Positions 1 through 9,349 of a stretch of 42,541 nucleotides of DNA are shown here, piece after piece (the first letter of the stretch is position 1; every line of letters starts with the position of its first letter). The notes under the pieces are model-generated. The model was not told where the DNA came from, made no database searches, and worked only from the letters and a program-made list of their open reading frames with translations. This stretch comes from Cyanobium sp. E1_MAG_00006 (GTDB lineage: Bacteria; Cyanobacteriota; Cyanobacteriia; PCC-6307; Cyanobiaceae). Location of the stretch: NCBI GenBank assembly GCA_027488975.1, contig JAIYAQ010000015.1, forward strand, positions 1-42,541, in the 5' to 3' direction. A program made the position numbers and the translations under genes.

Positions 1-203
1 GCAACGGGCTCACGGATGCCGTCGATGTCGACGGGGGGTGCTGCGATGAATGCAACGATGAAGCAGATGGTGGCGGCCAGCAGGCAGGGGATCATCAGAA
101 CGCCGAACCAACCCACGTAAAGGCGGTTGTCGGTGCTGGTGACCCAGTCGCAAAACTGGTTCCACGCAGAAGCGCCTTGGCGCTGCTGGATGGTGGTGGT
201 CAT
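1..203 (-). CDS. psbA: Photosystem II D1 protein, N-terminal part (partial)
   Basis: The reverse strand encodes the first 67 residues of D1, the photosystem II reaction-centre protein that carries the QB site and the manganese-cluster ligands, located in the thylakoid membrane. The start is the ATG at 203-201. The translation begins [20 protein letters not shown] and continues through the first transmembrane helix to [12 protein letters not shown], a hallmark of all D1 proteins. The gene runs off the left edge, so the helices with the cofactor ligands are not visible. The helix reads [13 protein letters not shown], with Cys where some paralogues have Thr. Picocyanobacteria usually hold several psbA copies, and which form this one is cannot be decided from this fragment. 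Confidence 0.97.
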   Translation of the reverse strand, partial: MTTTIQQRQGASAWNQFCDWVTSTDNRLYVGWFGVLMIPCLLAATICFIVAFIAAPPVDIDGIREPV

Positions 204-298
204 GAGTACGGGGGATGTAGGGCTCTCAGTCCGGCAGGCAAGGCCAACAGGCAGGAGCGGTAGGGAAGGACAGGTCGGGAACCCGCCCTGCCTTGACC

Positions 299-328
299 AA
301 TGTAACGGATGTTTGCGGCATCTGTGAC
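299..328 (-). promoter_or_regulatory. Putative psbA promoter
   Basis: On the reverse strand a GTCACA box (328-323; 4 of 6 to TTGACA) and a TACATT box (304-299; 4 of 6 to TATAAT) are separated by 18 bases. This would give a leader of roughly 90 bases before the psbA ATG. It lies in the only gene-free stretch near this length in the window (204-446), in which I see no other gene. A sigma-70-type promoter upstream of psbA is expected, but these exact boxes are inferred by eye. Confidence 0.35.
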
Positions 329-446
329 GAGGTGTTGCCCTTTGTGGAGTGGCCGGCGCCCGCCCGTGACTCCCGATCCACGGGCATCACGGCTGGTCAA
401 TCCCTGTCAGCGCTGCTAGAGCTTCGTCTTCTGCCGTTGCCGGGCC

Positions 447-746
447 ATGCGCTGGTGCACCCTTTCCCTGGCCGCTGCCCTGTTGCTGGCCGGCTGCCAG
501 CAGGGGCCCTCTGAGAGTCAGCGGCTTCAGCGCCTCGAGCTGCGGGTGCAACAACTCGAGAAGCGGCTGGCCCATCCCGATGCCGAAGACACGGCCGACA
601 CGGCCGGCAAGCCCCCGGCCGGTCCGGTGAAGTCGCTCACGTTCCGCATGGGCAGCGAGGACGATCGCCTGCGCATCTACTGGGGTGACGGCACCACCAG
701 CGATCTGCCCTGCACCAAGGAGCAGGGCACCTGGGCCTGCGGCTGA
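447..746 (+). CDS. Small putative lipoprotein
   Basis: A 99-residue protein. It begins with Arg, a hydrophobic run and the lipobox LLAGC (Cys17), so it should be lipidated and anchored in a membrane facing the periplasm. Residues 20-45 are charged and could form a short coiled coil. The rest is a small soluble tail with two Cys (CTKEQGTWAC) that might form a disulfide. It runs in the same direction as the secreted protein 22 bases downstream and is divergent from psbA. No family is recognised and no clear ribosome-binding site is seen. The start is chosen because the lipoprotein signal follows it directly. Confidence 0.7.
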   Translation: MRWCTLSLAAALLLAGCQQGPSESQRLQRLELRVQQLEKRLAHPDAEDTADTAGKPPAGPVKSLTFRMGSEDDRLRIYWGDGTTSDLPCTKEQGTWACG

Positions 747-768
747 CACCACCCCCACCCTCCATCTC

Positions 769-1218
769 ATGATTTCGCTTCGCTCGCTGGCTCTGCACTG
801 CCTCTGCAGCGGCGTCCTGTTCAGTGCTGCTGCCCTGCCGCCGGCCTTCGCCCAGACCAAGACCCAGGCCCAGTCCCAGTCCCAGACCACCGGCGTGGAT
901 CAGACCTTTGATCGCATCGAGCGGCTGCAGCAGGAGGCGGCCGCGCGCCAGCGGGCGATCAACCTGGCCCGCAACACGGTGGTGCGGCTCAACGGCGGCC
1001 TCACCCGCTACATGCCGGCGGCCTGCATGTTCGCCAGCGCTGGCGGTGGCAACAGCTGCCTGATCAAGCAGAACAGCCAGGGTTTTCTGTTCCGCTTCAA
1101 CGGCGGCGCACCCGGCTGGCAGCAGCAAAATCTGGCCCCCACCTTCAGCAGTGAGGTGCTGATCGCGGCCGATGGCCGCAGCGTGCTGGAGGTGATCTAC
1201 AACGGCCCGCTGCGCTGA
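769..1218 (+). CDS. Small secreted protein of unknown function
   Basis: A 149-residue protein starting at the ATG at 769. The first ~28 residues form a Sec signal peptide ending in PPAFA, so it should be exported. A Gln/Thr-rich spacer and a short helical stretch (DRIERLQQEAAARQRAINLA) follow. The second half is a compact domain with two Cys (ACMF and SCLIK) ending in LEVIYNGPLR. The frame stays open further upstream (to 685), but the signal peptide places the start here, 22 bases after the lipoprotein stop. Its last 22 bases overlap, tail to tail, the 3' end of the aspartoacylase gene. No function is recognised. Confidence 0.7.
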   Translation: MISLRSLALHCLCSGVLFSAAALPPAFAQTKTQAQSQSQTTGVDQTFDRIERLQQEAAARQRAINLARNTVVRLNGGLTRYMPAACMFASAGGGNSCLIKQNSQGFLFRFNGGAPGWQQQNLAPTFSSEVLIAADGRSVLEVIYNGPLR

Positions 1219-2144
1219 AGGCAGGCGTACAACGCCTCCCCCCAGCCGGGGTCGCAGGCCCAGCGCTCCCGGCGGGTGAGTCCCAGGGCGATGTGTTTCT
1301 CGCCGTAGGCCGCCTCGTTGATGAACACCGGCCAGCGGCCTTCGAGGCTGGCTGAAACCCGTTCCATGCCGCCATCGGCCCTCCAGAACAGGGGAGAGCC
1401 GGCCTGCAGCGGCTGCCAGTCGCGCCCCTGGCGCTGCGGATGCAGGCAGGCCAGGGCGGCGTCCGCGCCATCGCGGGGCAGATCCAGGCTGCCGCTGTGC
1501 ACATGCACCGTCAGGCCGGGCGGCAGCGTGAGGCGGCCCTCTGCCGCGGCCGCCAGGCTTTGGCAGGTGGCTTCGAGGGCCAGCTGGGTCTGGCGGCAGA
1601 TCGTCGCCTGCAGCAGCCCCTGGGCCACTGGCCCCACCTCGATCACCAGGCCGCAGGGCCAGCGCTCCACCAGAAAGCCGGTCTGGGCTGGATCCGCCTC
1701 GTGCAGGTAGATCGGCAGCCCCAGCCGGGCCTGGATCGCGGCTGCCAGGGCCAGATCCGCCGGCCGCCGGCCGTACACCACCAGCGAATTGCCCATGCCA
1801 CTGGTGGTGCTGTGCAGATCGATCACCACCGGGCAGGCGGCGGCGCCCTCCGGCCCGAAGCTCTCCAGCAGCTCGCGGGCGCGGCGGATCTCCAGCTCCT
1901 GCCGCGCCGGATCCGCCAGCAGCTCCGGCGCAAAGCTGCGGTTGAGGTCGCGCTCGATGTAGCGGCGGTTGGCCGCCAGGGCCTCCGGGTTGCCGATCAC
2001 CAGCTCCAGCTCCAGGCCGGCGCTGGCCAGCAGCTCCGGCCGGCGCCGCCATTGCTCGATCAGCCAGGGGGCGTTGCGCTCGTTGCCGTGGGTGCCGGCC
2101 ACCACCAGCAGCCGCGCCGGGCCGTTGGTTCCGTTCTGGCCCAT
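1197..2144 (-). CDS. Probable aspartoacylase (AspA/AstE family zinc hydrolase)
   Basis: A 315-residue protein of the aspartoacylase/succinylglutamate desuccinylase family, which are zinc carboxypeptidase-fold enzymes that hydrolyse N-acyl amino acids such as N-acetylaspartate. The family zinc ligands are visible: GTHGNE (His19, Glu22) and the third ligand in VIDLHSTTSGMGNS (His111). The substrate-binding ERDLNRSF motif is at 64-71. The length is normal for the family. The physiological substrate in cyanobacteria is not known to me. The start is the ATG at 2144, and the next gene starts divergently 67 bases away, so the two may share a short promoter region. The 3' end overlaps the upstream secreted-protein gene by 22 bases. 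Confidence 0.88.
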   Translation of the reverse strand: MGQNGTNGPARLLVVAGTHGNERNAPWLIEQWRRRPELLASAGLELELVIGNPEALAANRRYIERDLNRSFAPELLADPARQELEIRRARELLESFGPEGAAACPVVIDLHSTTSGMGNSLVVYGRRPADLALAAAIQARLGLPIYLHEADPAQTGFLVERWPCGLVIEVGPVAQGLLQATICRQTQLALEATCQSLAAAAEGRLTLPPGLTVHVHSGSLDLPRDGADAALACLHPQRQGRDWQPLQAGSPLFWRADGGMERVSASLEGRWPVFINEAAYGEKHIALGLTRRERWACDPGWGEALYACLQRSGPL

Positions 2145-2211
2145 GCCCCTGTTCTCCCCGTGCCACCTGCGTCAGCCTGGCAGGAGTGAGGCGGCCACGG
2201 CCGCAGCGGTG

Positions 2212-3195
2212 ATGGCGATTCCCCCGGCCCTGGTGGCGGCCGCCCGCTGCGGCTGGCGCTGGCAGTGGCTGCAGCTGATGGGCGGCCTCGGCCCGGCTGA
2301 TGCGGAGGGCAACTACGTGCGGCCTGCCTCCCCGTTCGCGCAGCGGCCCGCCCTGCCGGCGGCGGCGGGCGAGCCGGAGGGCCATCTTTTGATCGTGGGC
2401 CGCAGCTGCCCCTGGGCCCACCGCGCCTGGCTCACCTGGCGGCTGCGCGGCTTGGCCGACACGATCGAGCTGGTGGTGGCCGAGCCGGATCCGGCCGCCG
2501 GCCGCTGGTGTTTCGCCGAGCCGCTGCTGGGCTGCCGCACCTTGCAGGAGCTCTACCGCCGCGCCGGCGCCGATCCTGCCCAGCGCGCCACGGTGCCGGT
2601 GCTGCTGGAGCGCGCCAGCGGGCGCATCGTGGTGGGCGAGAGCGCCCGGCTGATGGAGCTGCTCAATGCCTGGCCGGCGCCTCCGGAGGCGCCGGATCTG
2701 GAGCCCGCCGAACCGGCGGCCCTGGCAGCGGCCATCGCCGACTTGCGCCAGCGCTTTCAGCACGCCGTCAACGACGGCGTGTACCGCTGCGGCTTCGCCC
2801 GCCACCAGGCCGCCTACGACCGGGCGGAGGCGGCGCTGTTCGCCGCTCTCGAGGCAGCGGAAGCTGCCCTGGCGGCGCCCGCTGCCGGCCCCTGGCTCTG
2901 CGGTGAGGCGCTCACCCTGGCCGATGTGCAGCTGTTCCCCACGCTGATCCGCCTCGAGCTGGTGTACGCGCCGCTGTTCGGTGTGAGCCGCCGGCCCCTC
3001 TGGCAGTTCCCGGCCCTGTGGCAGTGGCGCCGCCGCTTCTTCGCCCTGCCGGGGGTAGCGGACTGCTGCTTCGCCGAGGCCTGGCGGGCCGACTACTTCG
3101 GCGCCCTGTTCCCGCTGCACCCCTCCGGCATCGTGCCCGCCGGGCCGGATCTGGCCACACTGGTGAATGGCCATCCGGGAGTCCCCCAGCCATGA
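2212..3195 (+). CDS. Xi-class glutathione transferase / glutathionyl-hydroquinone reductase-like
   Basis: A 327-residue protein of the ECM4/YqjG (Xi) class, cytoplasmic enzymes that reduce glutathionyl-hydroquinones with glutathione. The thioredoxin-fold half carries the Xi signature CPWAHR (Cys66 is the expected nucleophile), preceded by GPADAEGNYVRP, which is typical of this class. The C-terminal half is the all-helical GST domain, with LCGEALTLADVQLFPTLIR. The ATG at 2212 is preferred because homologues start close to it. An in-frame ATG at 2140 would overlap the divergent aspartoacylase start. The stop overlaps the next ATG (ATGA at 3192-3195), so the gene is coupled to the DUF2301 gene and forms the head of a three-gene unit. 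Confidence 0.85.
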   Translation: MAIPPALVAAARCGWRWQWLQLMGGLGPADAEGNYVRPASPFAQRPALPAAAGEPEGHLLIVGRSCPWAHRAWLTWRLRGLADTIELVVAEPDPAAGRWCFAEPLLGCRTLQELYRRAGADPAQRATVPVLLERASGRIVVGESARLMELLNAWPAPPEAPDLEPAEPAALAAAIADLRQRFQHAVNDGVYRCGFARHQAAYDRAEAALFAALEAAEAALAAPAAGPWLCGEALTLADVQLFPTLIRLELVYAPLFGVSRRPLWQFPALWQWRRRFFALPGVADCCFAEAWRADYFGALFPLHPSGIVPAGPDLATLVNGHPGVPQP

Positions 3196-3853
3196 CAGCG
3201 AGCCCGTCGCCAGAGGCCGCCTTCCCCGCTGAGGAGCGCTACGAGGGGGTGTACGGCCCGTTCACGATCACGGAGGTGGACCGGCGTGAGGTGCTCGGCT
3301 ACCGACTGGCCCTGTTGACCCTGGCGATCGCCCAGGCCGCCCTGCTCGCCCAGTGGCGCTGGTTGGGGCCCCAGCTGCTCTGGCCCTGGCTGCTGCCGAT
3401 GGCGGCGGGGCTGGGGCTGGCGCTGCGCTGGATTCATATCTATCTGCGGCCGCTGCACCGCGCCCTGCAGCTGTTCTGGCTGCTGGGCTGCCTGGGGCTG
3501 CTGGGCCTGGCCAGCGCCGCCGGTCCCGCCGCCATGGCCAGCGCCGCCGCTGCCGATGGCCGCTGGGTGTGGGCGATCGGCCCCTTCTTCGCGGCGCTGG
3601 CGGGCATCGGCTTCAAGGAGTTCTTCTGCTTCCGCCGGCCCGAGGCCATCGGTGTGACGCTGCTGCTGCCCCTGGCCCTGCTGGGGCACCTCAGCGGGGT
3701 GATCGGCGCCGGCGCCTGCGGGGCTCTGCTGGGCCTGCAGGCGGCGCTGTTGCTGGTGCTCTGCCTGCGCAAGTTCCCGATGCCCGCAGCCGCCGATGTG
3801 GGCGATAAGAGCGTGTTTGCTTATCTGGAGGCTCAGCGCCGACCCTCCAACGC

Positions 3854-3857
<4 letters not shown>
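3192..3857 (+). CDS. DUF2301 family integral membrane protein
   Basis: A 221-residue membrane protein of the DUF2301 type found in cyanobacteria and plastid-bearing organisms. The soluble N-terminus (YEGVYGPFTITEVDRREVLG) is the family's conserved entry segment. About six hydrophobic helices follow, with RWIHIYLRPLHRALQ between helices 2 and 3 and GIGFKEFFCFRRPEA between later ones. The function is unknown. It starts by a four-base overlap with the glutathione transferase (ATGA) and ends by a GTGA overlap with the ABC-F gene, so all three are probably translated from one message. The stretch has no sign of frameshift. Confidence 0.82.
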
Positions 3858-5848
<1,991 letters not shown>

Positions 5849-5959
5849 GGCGCGCGGCTTACGGCATGCAGCCTGCGGCCAGACGTTTCGTCTCAAGACA
5901 CTCCGGAAATGACTCGCCATGGCGAGCCATCTCCGGTGCATGCCGGGCGGCTATCGCGT

Positions 5960-5997
5960 CAGCTTCTCCCCTCGGCTTCAGCTTTTCCCCTCGGCTT
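5960..5997. repeat. 19-base tandem duplication
   Basis: Two head-to-tail copies of a 19-base unit (5960-5978 and 5979-5997) differ at one position (C or T in the pyrimidine tract). The unit is not a multiple of three and spans the stop codon of the minus-strand gene 5978-6538, so the duplication changes the reading frame and sets the present end of that protein. Confidence 0.8.
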
Positions 5998-6538
5998 CAG
6001 CGCCGGGATCGCCCCCGACGCCGATCCCAGCCCCGATCCCCGTTCCGCTGCGTCGCCGCCGTTGCAGGTGGGGCAGCTCGCTGCGGCTGGCCGCCAGGCT
6101 CGCCGAGGCCGATGGGCTGCGCGGCGCGGGCCGGGAGCTGAGTGCGCACTGGGGCGGCGGGGTGCTGCTGCCCTGCCAGGGCTGCACTCGCCGCGGCCCG
6201 CCGCGGGCCTCCTCCTCCTTCATGGCCGTGGGCTTGTAGTCGTCGGCGCCGCGCTGCAGGGTCATCTCATCGCCCATGTGGCGCAGGTAGAGGTCGAGCG
6301 TCCACTGCACCTGGTTGTGCTCGAAGGCCTCGCAGGCCGCCTGGGGGGAGTTGAAGCGCTGGCTCACCTTGCCGCTGGGGGCGCATTGCTTCCACTCGAG
6401 CACCTCGTCAAAGCTCAGCCCTGAGCGCCACTGGCGCTGCTCGGAGAGGTAGCAGTGGTGGTCGGGGCCGTTGATCCAGAACAGCTGGCCCCGCTCATCC
6501 ACGAAGTGGCGATCCCGCCGTTGCCTGATGCGCGTCAT
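5978..6538 (-). CDS. Small conserved-looking protein of unknown function
   Basis: A 186-residue protein from the ATG at 6538. Residues 1-105 look like a real folded domain: aromatic and charged residues are mixed (HFVDERGQLFWINGPDHHCY, then SEQRQWRSGLSFDEVLEW) with no low complexity. Residues 106-186 are Pro/Ser/Arg/Gly-rich and end inside the 19-base tandem repeat, so the C-terminal third may be poorly constrained. The gene is convergent with the ABC-F gene and divergent from cp12. No signal peptide or membrane helix is seen. I do not recognise the family. The coding call is firmer for the N-terminal part than for the tail. Confidence 0.6.
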   Translation of the reverse strand: MTRIRQRRDRHFVDERGQLFWINGPDHHCYLSEQRQWRSGLSFDEVLEWKQCAPSGKVSQRFNSPQAACEAFEHNQVQWTLDLYLRHMGDEMTLQRGADDYKPTAMKEEEARGGPRRVQPWQGSSTPPPQCALSSRPAPRSPSASASLAASRSELPHLQRRRRSGTGIGAGIGVGGDPGAEAEGKS

Positions 6539-6706
6539 CGGTGCTGCTGCGGATAGTTCTGTGTTAGCCCGCGTCGGCCGATTGCGCCTGCTCTGCCGCC
6601 GACGTTGCGGACGGAGTCAGAACCCCGCCACACAGCCCGCTGCGTCTCAGACATGCCTCTATGGTGTGCTCGACGTCGAGCGGCCTGAGCACTGAAGGCC
6701 CCTTCC

Positions 6707-6925
6707 ATGAACACGATCGACGAGCACATCGCCAAGGATCAGAACGACATCGAGGCAGCCAAGGCAGCCGGCGACACCGGCAAGGTGCGCCACCTCGAGG
6801 ATGAGCTCAAGGACCTTCAGGAGTACAAGGCCCACCACCCCGAAGACAGCCACGATCCCACCCCCCTCGAGGTGTTCTGCGATCTGAACCCCGACGCCCC
6901 CGAGTGCCTCGTGTACGACGACTGA
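6707..6925 (+). CDS. cp12: CP12, Calvin-cycle regulator (short picocyanobacterial form)
   Basis: A 72-residue, acidic, mostly disordered protein. CP12 binds glyceraldehyde-3-phosphate dehydrogenase and phosphoribulokinase and inactivates them in the dark under redox control. The C-terminal signature is present: LEVFCDLNPDAPECLVYDD, with the Cys58/Cys67 pair that forms the redox disulfide. The N-terminal Cys pair of the canonical protein is absent, leaving only one disulfide. The usual Arg after the last Cys (ECRVYDD) is Leu here. A GAAGG ribosome site (6694-6698) sits 8 bases before the ATG, and a strong terminator follows, so it is probably a single-gene transcript. Confidence 0.93.
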   Translation: MNTIDEHIAKDQNDIEAAKAAGDTGKVRHLEDELKDLQEYKAHHPEDSHDPTPLEVFCDLNPDAPECLVYDD

Positions 6926-6943
6926 TCCGTCACTCAGATCCAG

Positions 6944-6967
6944 GGGGGCCAAAGGCCCCCTTTTTTT
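6944..6967 (+). terminator. Rho-independent terminator of cp12
   Basis: A seven-base-pair GC stem (GGGGGCC/GGCCCCC) with an AAA loop is followed directly by seven T residues, starting 19 bases after the cp12 stop. It is the clearest intrinsic terminator in the window. The reverse strand lacks a T run, so it should not serve obg, which ends at 7064 in the opposite direction. Confidence 0.92.
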
Positions 6968-7063
6968 GGCGCTACCTGCGGCGAGCGGGATGACTCGGCA
7001 ACGAGGCCGGCCGGGGCCACCCCGGGCTCTGGCCGAGCATCAGGCCCGGCTTATCAGCCAGGC

Positions 7064-8053
7064 TCAGACCCCCAGTTCCTGCCACACAGCAGCCAGCAGC
7101 TTGTCGAGGTGGCGGTTGGTGGCCGCCGACACCGCCAGCACCGGAACGCCGCAATGGGCCGCTGCTGCGGCCAGACGCTCCTCCAGTTCCTCCTCCAGCA
7201 GCAGTTCCACCTTGTTGAGGGCCACCAGCCGCGGACGCTCGTTCAGTCCCTGGCCGTAGGCCTCCAGTTCCTGCTCCACCACGACCAGGTCGCGCACCAC
7301 GTCGTCGGAGCTGGCATCCACCAGGTGGATCAGCAGGCGGGTGCGCTGGATGTGGCGCAGGAAGTCGTGCCCTAGCCCCGCCCCCTGGGCCGCACCGGCG
7401 ATCAGGCCTGGGATGTCGGCGAACACGGTGCCATCGCCGGTGGGGCGGCGCACCACACCGAGGTTGGGCACCAGGGTGGTGAAGGGGTAGTCGGCGATCT
7501 TGGGCCGCGCCGCCGAGAGCACCGAGATCAGCGTGCTCTTGCCGGCGTTCGGCAGGCCGATGATGCCCACCTCGGCCAGCAGCTTGAGCTCCAGCTGCAG
7601 GTTCCACTCCTCACCGTCGCGCCCCTCGGTGAACTTCTCGGGGGCCCGGTTGCGGTTGCTGAGGTAGTGGGCATTGCCGAGGCCGGCGCGGCCGCCGGCC
7701 GCTATCAGAAGCCGCTGCCCCTTCTCGGTGAGGTCGCCCAGCAGGATGCCCGTGCGCATGTCGCGCACCTCCGTGCCGCAGGGCACCTTGATCGTGAGGT
7801 GATCGCCGCTGGCGCCAGTGCTCTTGTTCGGCCCGCCGCGCCGGCCCTCCTGGGCCTCGAACAGGCGCTTGTACTTGAAGTCGAGCAGGGTCTGCAGGTT
7901 GGGGTCAGCCTCCAGCAGCACATCGCCGCCGCGGCCGCCATCGCCGCCGGAGGGGCCGCCGGCCGGCACGTATTTTTCCCGGCGGAAGGCCACGATGCCG
8001 TCGCCACCGCGGCCGGCCCGCACCGCGATGCGGGCCTGATCAATGAACTGCAT
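7064..8053 (-). CDS. obgE: Obg/CgtA GTPase
   Basis: A 329-residue Obg-family GTPase that acts in large ribosomal subunit assembly and stress control. The glycine-rich Obg fold occupies about 1-158 ([36 protein letters not shown]). The G domain follows with G1 GLPNAGKS (166-173), G3 DIPG (213-216), G4 NKVE (280-283) and an SAAT G5-like motif. The C-terminal OCT domain of Bacillus Obg is absent, as in many bacteria. The start is ATG at 8053. A MalK-like ABC gene starts divergently 39 bases away. It is transcribed towards cp12, and no terminator is evident after it. Confidence 0.96.
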   Translation of the reverse strand: MQFIDQARIAVRAGRGGDGIVAFRREKYVPAGGPSGGDGGRGGDVLLEADPNLQTLLDFKYKRLFEAQEGRRGGPNKSTGASGDHLTIKVPCGTEVRDMRTGILLGDLTEKGQRLLIAAGGRAGLGNAHYLSNRNRAPEKFTEGRDGEEWNLQLELKLLAEVGIIGLPNAGKSTLISVLSAARPKIADYPFTTLVPNLGVVRRPTGDGTVFADIPGLIAGAAQGAGLGHDFLRHIQRTRLLIHLVDASSDDVVRDLVVVEQELEAYGQGLNERPRLVALNKVELLLEEELEERLAAAAAHCGVPVLAVSAATNRHLDKLLAAVWQELGV

Positions 8054-8092
8054 TTGACCAACCCTAGGATCGGGCCGCCGCGTGACCTGGTC

Positions 8093-9346
8093 TTGGCAGA
8101 GGTTCGCTTCCAGCAGGTCAGCAAGACGTACCCGCCCCGCCGCGGCAGCGCCCCGGTTGAGGTGCTGCGCTCACTGGATCTGGCCATCGAGGATGGCGAG
8201 TTTTTGGTGCTGGTGGGCCCTTCGGGCTGCGGCAAGAGCACGCTGCTGCGGTTGCTGGCGGGCCTGGAGGCCCCCAGCTCCGGTGAGGTGTATGTGGGCG
8301 ATCGCTGCGTGACGCGCCTGCGTCCGGCCCAGCGCGATGTGGCGATGGTGTTCCAGAGCTACGCGCTCTACCCCCACCTGAGCGTGGCCGACAACATCGG
8401 CTTCGGCCTGCGCCGACAGCGCCGCCGCACCCCCCTGCAGCAGCTGGGGGATGGTCTGCACCGCGCCAGCCGCAAGCTGCCGGAACCCCTGCGCCTCCCC
8501 TCCGGCCGCGAGGTCCGCATCGAGCAGCGCATCGCCGAGGTGGCGGACACACTCGAACTCAGCCATCTGCTCGATCGCCTGCCCAAGGAGCTCTCCGGCG
8601 GTCAGAAGCAGCGGGTGGCCCTGGGCCGCGCCATCGCCCGCCAGCCGGCGGTGTTCCTGATGGATGAACCGCTCAGCAACCTCGACGCCAAGCTGCGCAC
8701 GGGCACCCGCGCCCAGATCGTCGAGCTGCAGCGGCGCCTGGGCACCACCACGGTCTACGTGACCCACGACCAGGTGGAGGCCATGACCATGGGCCACCGC
8801 ATCGCTGTGCTCAACCGTGGTGCCCTGCAGCAGCTCGGCACCCCACTGGAGCTCTACCAGTGGCCCAGCAACCTGTTCGTGGCCCAGTTCATCGGCAGCC
8901 CGCCGATGAACCTGTTGCCGGTCATCAGCGTCGGCGGTGGCCAGCTGCAGCTCGGCAGCCACCGCTTCCTGCTGGAGGGGCCGATGGCCGAGGCCCTCGC
9001 CCAGTGGCAGGCCCGGTCGCCGGCGGGGGCAACCTCCGAGCTCACTGGCGGTTTGCGCGCCGAACATCTGCGCCTGGCCCCCGCCACCAACCGCAACCTG
9101 CCCGCTGAGGTGAGCCACTGCGAGGCTCTGGGCAACGAGCAGCTGCTCACCTGCCGCCTGCTGGAGGGTGATCACCTGGTGCAGCTGCGCGCCGAGCCCG
9201 ATCAGGCCCTAGTGCCGGGGCAGACGGTGCACCTCGAGGTGGAGTCCAGCGGCTGGCGCCTGTTCGATGCCGCCGGCGAGGCGATCCCCCGACCAGAGCC
9301 TCAGGTCCTCAAGGGGCCCGAGCCGGTGCTGCCGCACCTGGGCTGA
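8093..9346 (+). CDS. MalK-like ABC transporter ATPase (carbohydrate/polyol type)
   Basis: A 417-residue ATP-binding subunit of the MalK/UgpC class. Walker A is GPSGCGKS (42-49), the Q-loop [13 protein letters not shown] (87-99), the signature LSGGQKQR (167-174), Walker B FLMDEP and the switch His in [12 protein letters not shown]. The C-terminal regulatory (MOI-type) domain covers about 260-417. Between Q-loop and signature the helical subdomain carries an insertion of roughly 35-40 residues rich in Arg/Pro compared with MalK. The start is taken as TTG at 8093, giving [13 protein letters not shown]; no good ribosome site supports it. No permease or binding protein is adjacent, so partners must lie elsewhere. 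The substrate cannot be assigned. It ends 3 bases from the convergent mutS2 stop. Confidence 0.87.
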   Translation: MAEVRFQQVSKTYPPRRGSAPVEVLRSLDLAIEDGEFLVLVGPSGCGKSTLLRLLAGLEAPSSGEVYVGDRCVTRLRPAQRDVAMVFQSYALYPHLSVADNIGFGLRRQRRRTPLQQLGDGLHRASRKLPEPLRLPSGREVRIEQRIAEVADTLELSHLLDRLPKELSGGQKQRVALGRAIARQPAVFLMDEPLSNLDAKLRTGTRAQIVELQRRLGTTTVYVTHDQVEAMTMGHRIAVLNRGALQQLGTPLELYQWPSNLFVAQFIGSPPMNLLPVISVGGGQLQLGSHRFLLEGPMAEALAQWQARSPAGATSELTGGLRAEHLRLAPATNRNLPAEVSHCEALGNEQLLTCRLLEGDHLVQLRAEPDQALVPGQTVHLEVESSGWRLFDAAGEAIPRPEPQVLKGPEPVLPHLG

Positions 9347-9349
9347 TCG

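Noticed and set aside
637-3174. Long minus-strand open frame (845 codons) across the aspartoacylase and glutathione transferase genes.
   Set aside because: It is antisense to well-supported genes, its translation is Gly/Arg/Ala/Gln-rich with no domain, and such frames are common in high-GC DNA.
5881-5893. Small hairpin AGACG-TTT-CGTCT after the ABC-F gene, considered as a terminator.
   Set aside because: The stem is only five base pairs and no T run follows.
5913-5926. Perfect 14-base palindrome CTCGCCATGGCGAG.
   Set aside because: It lies alone in a short intergenic gap between convergent genes and has no second copy that I found, so no role can be argued.
6539-6706. Gap upstream of cp12 inspected for a tRNA or small RNA.
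   Set aside because: No cloverleaf or strong hairpin with a T run is visible; it probably only holds promoters.
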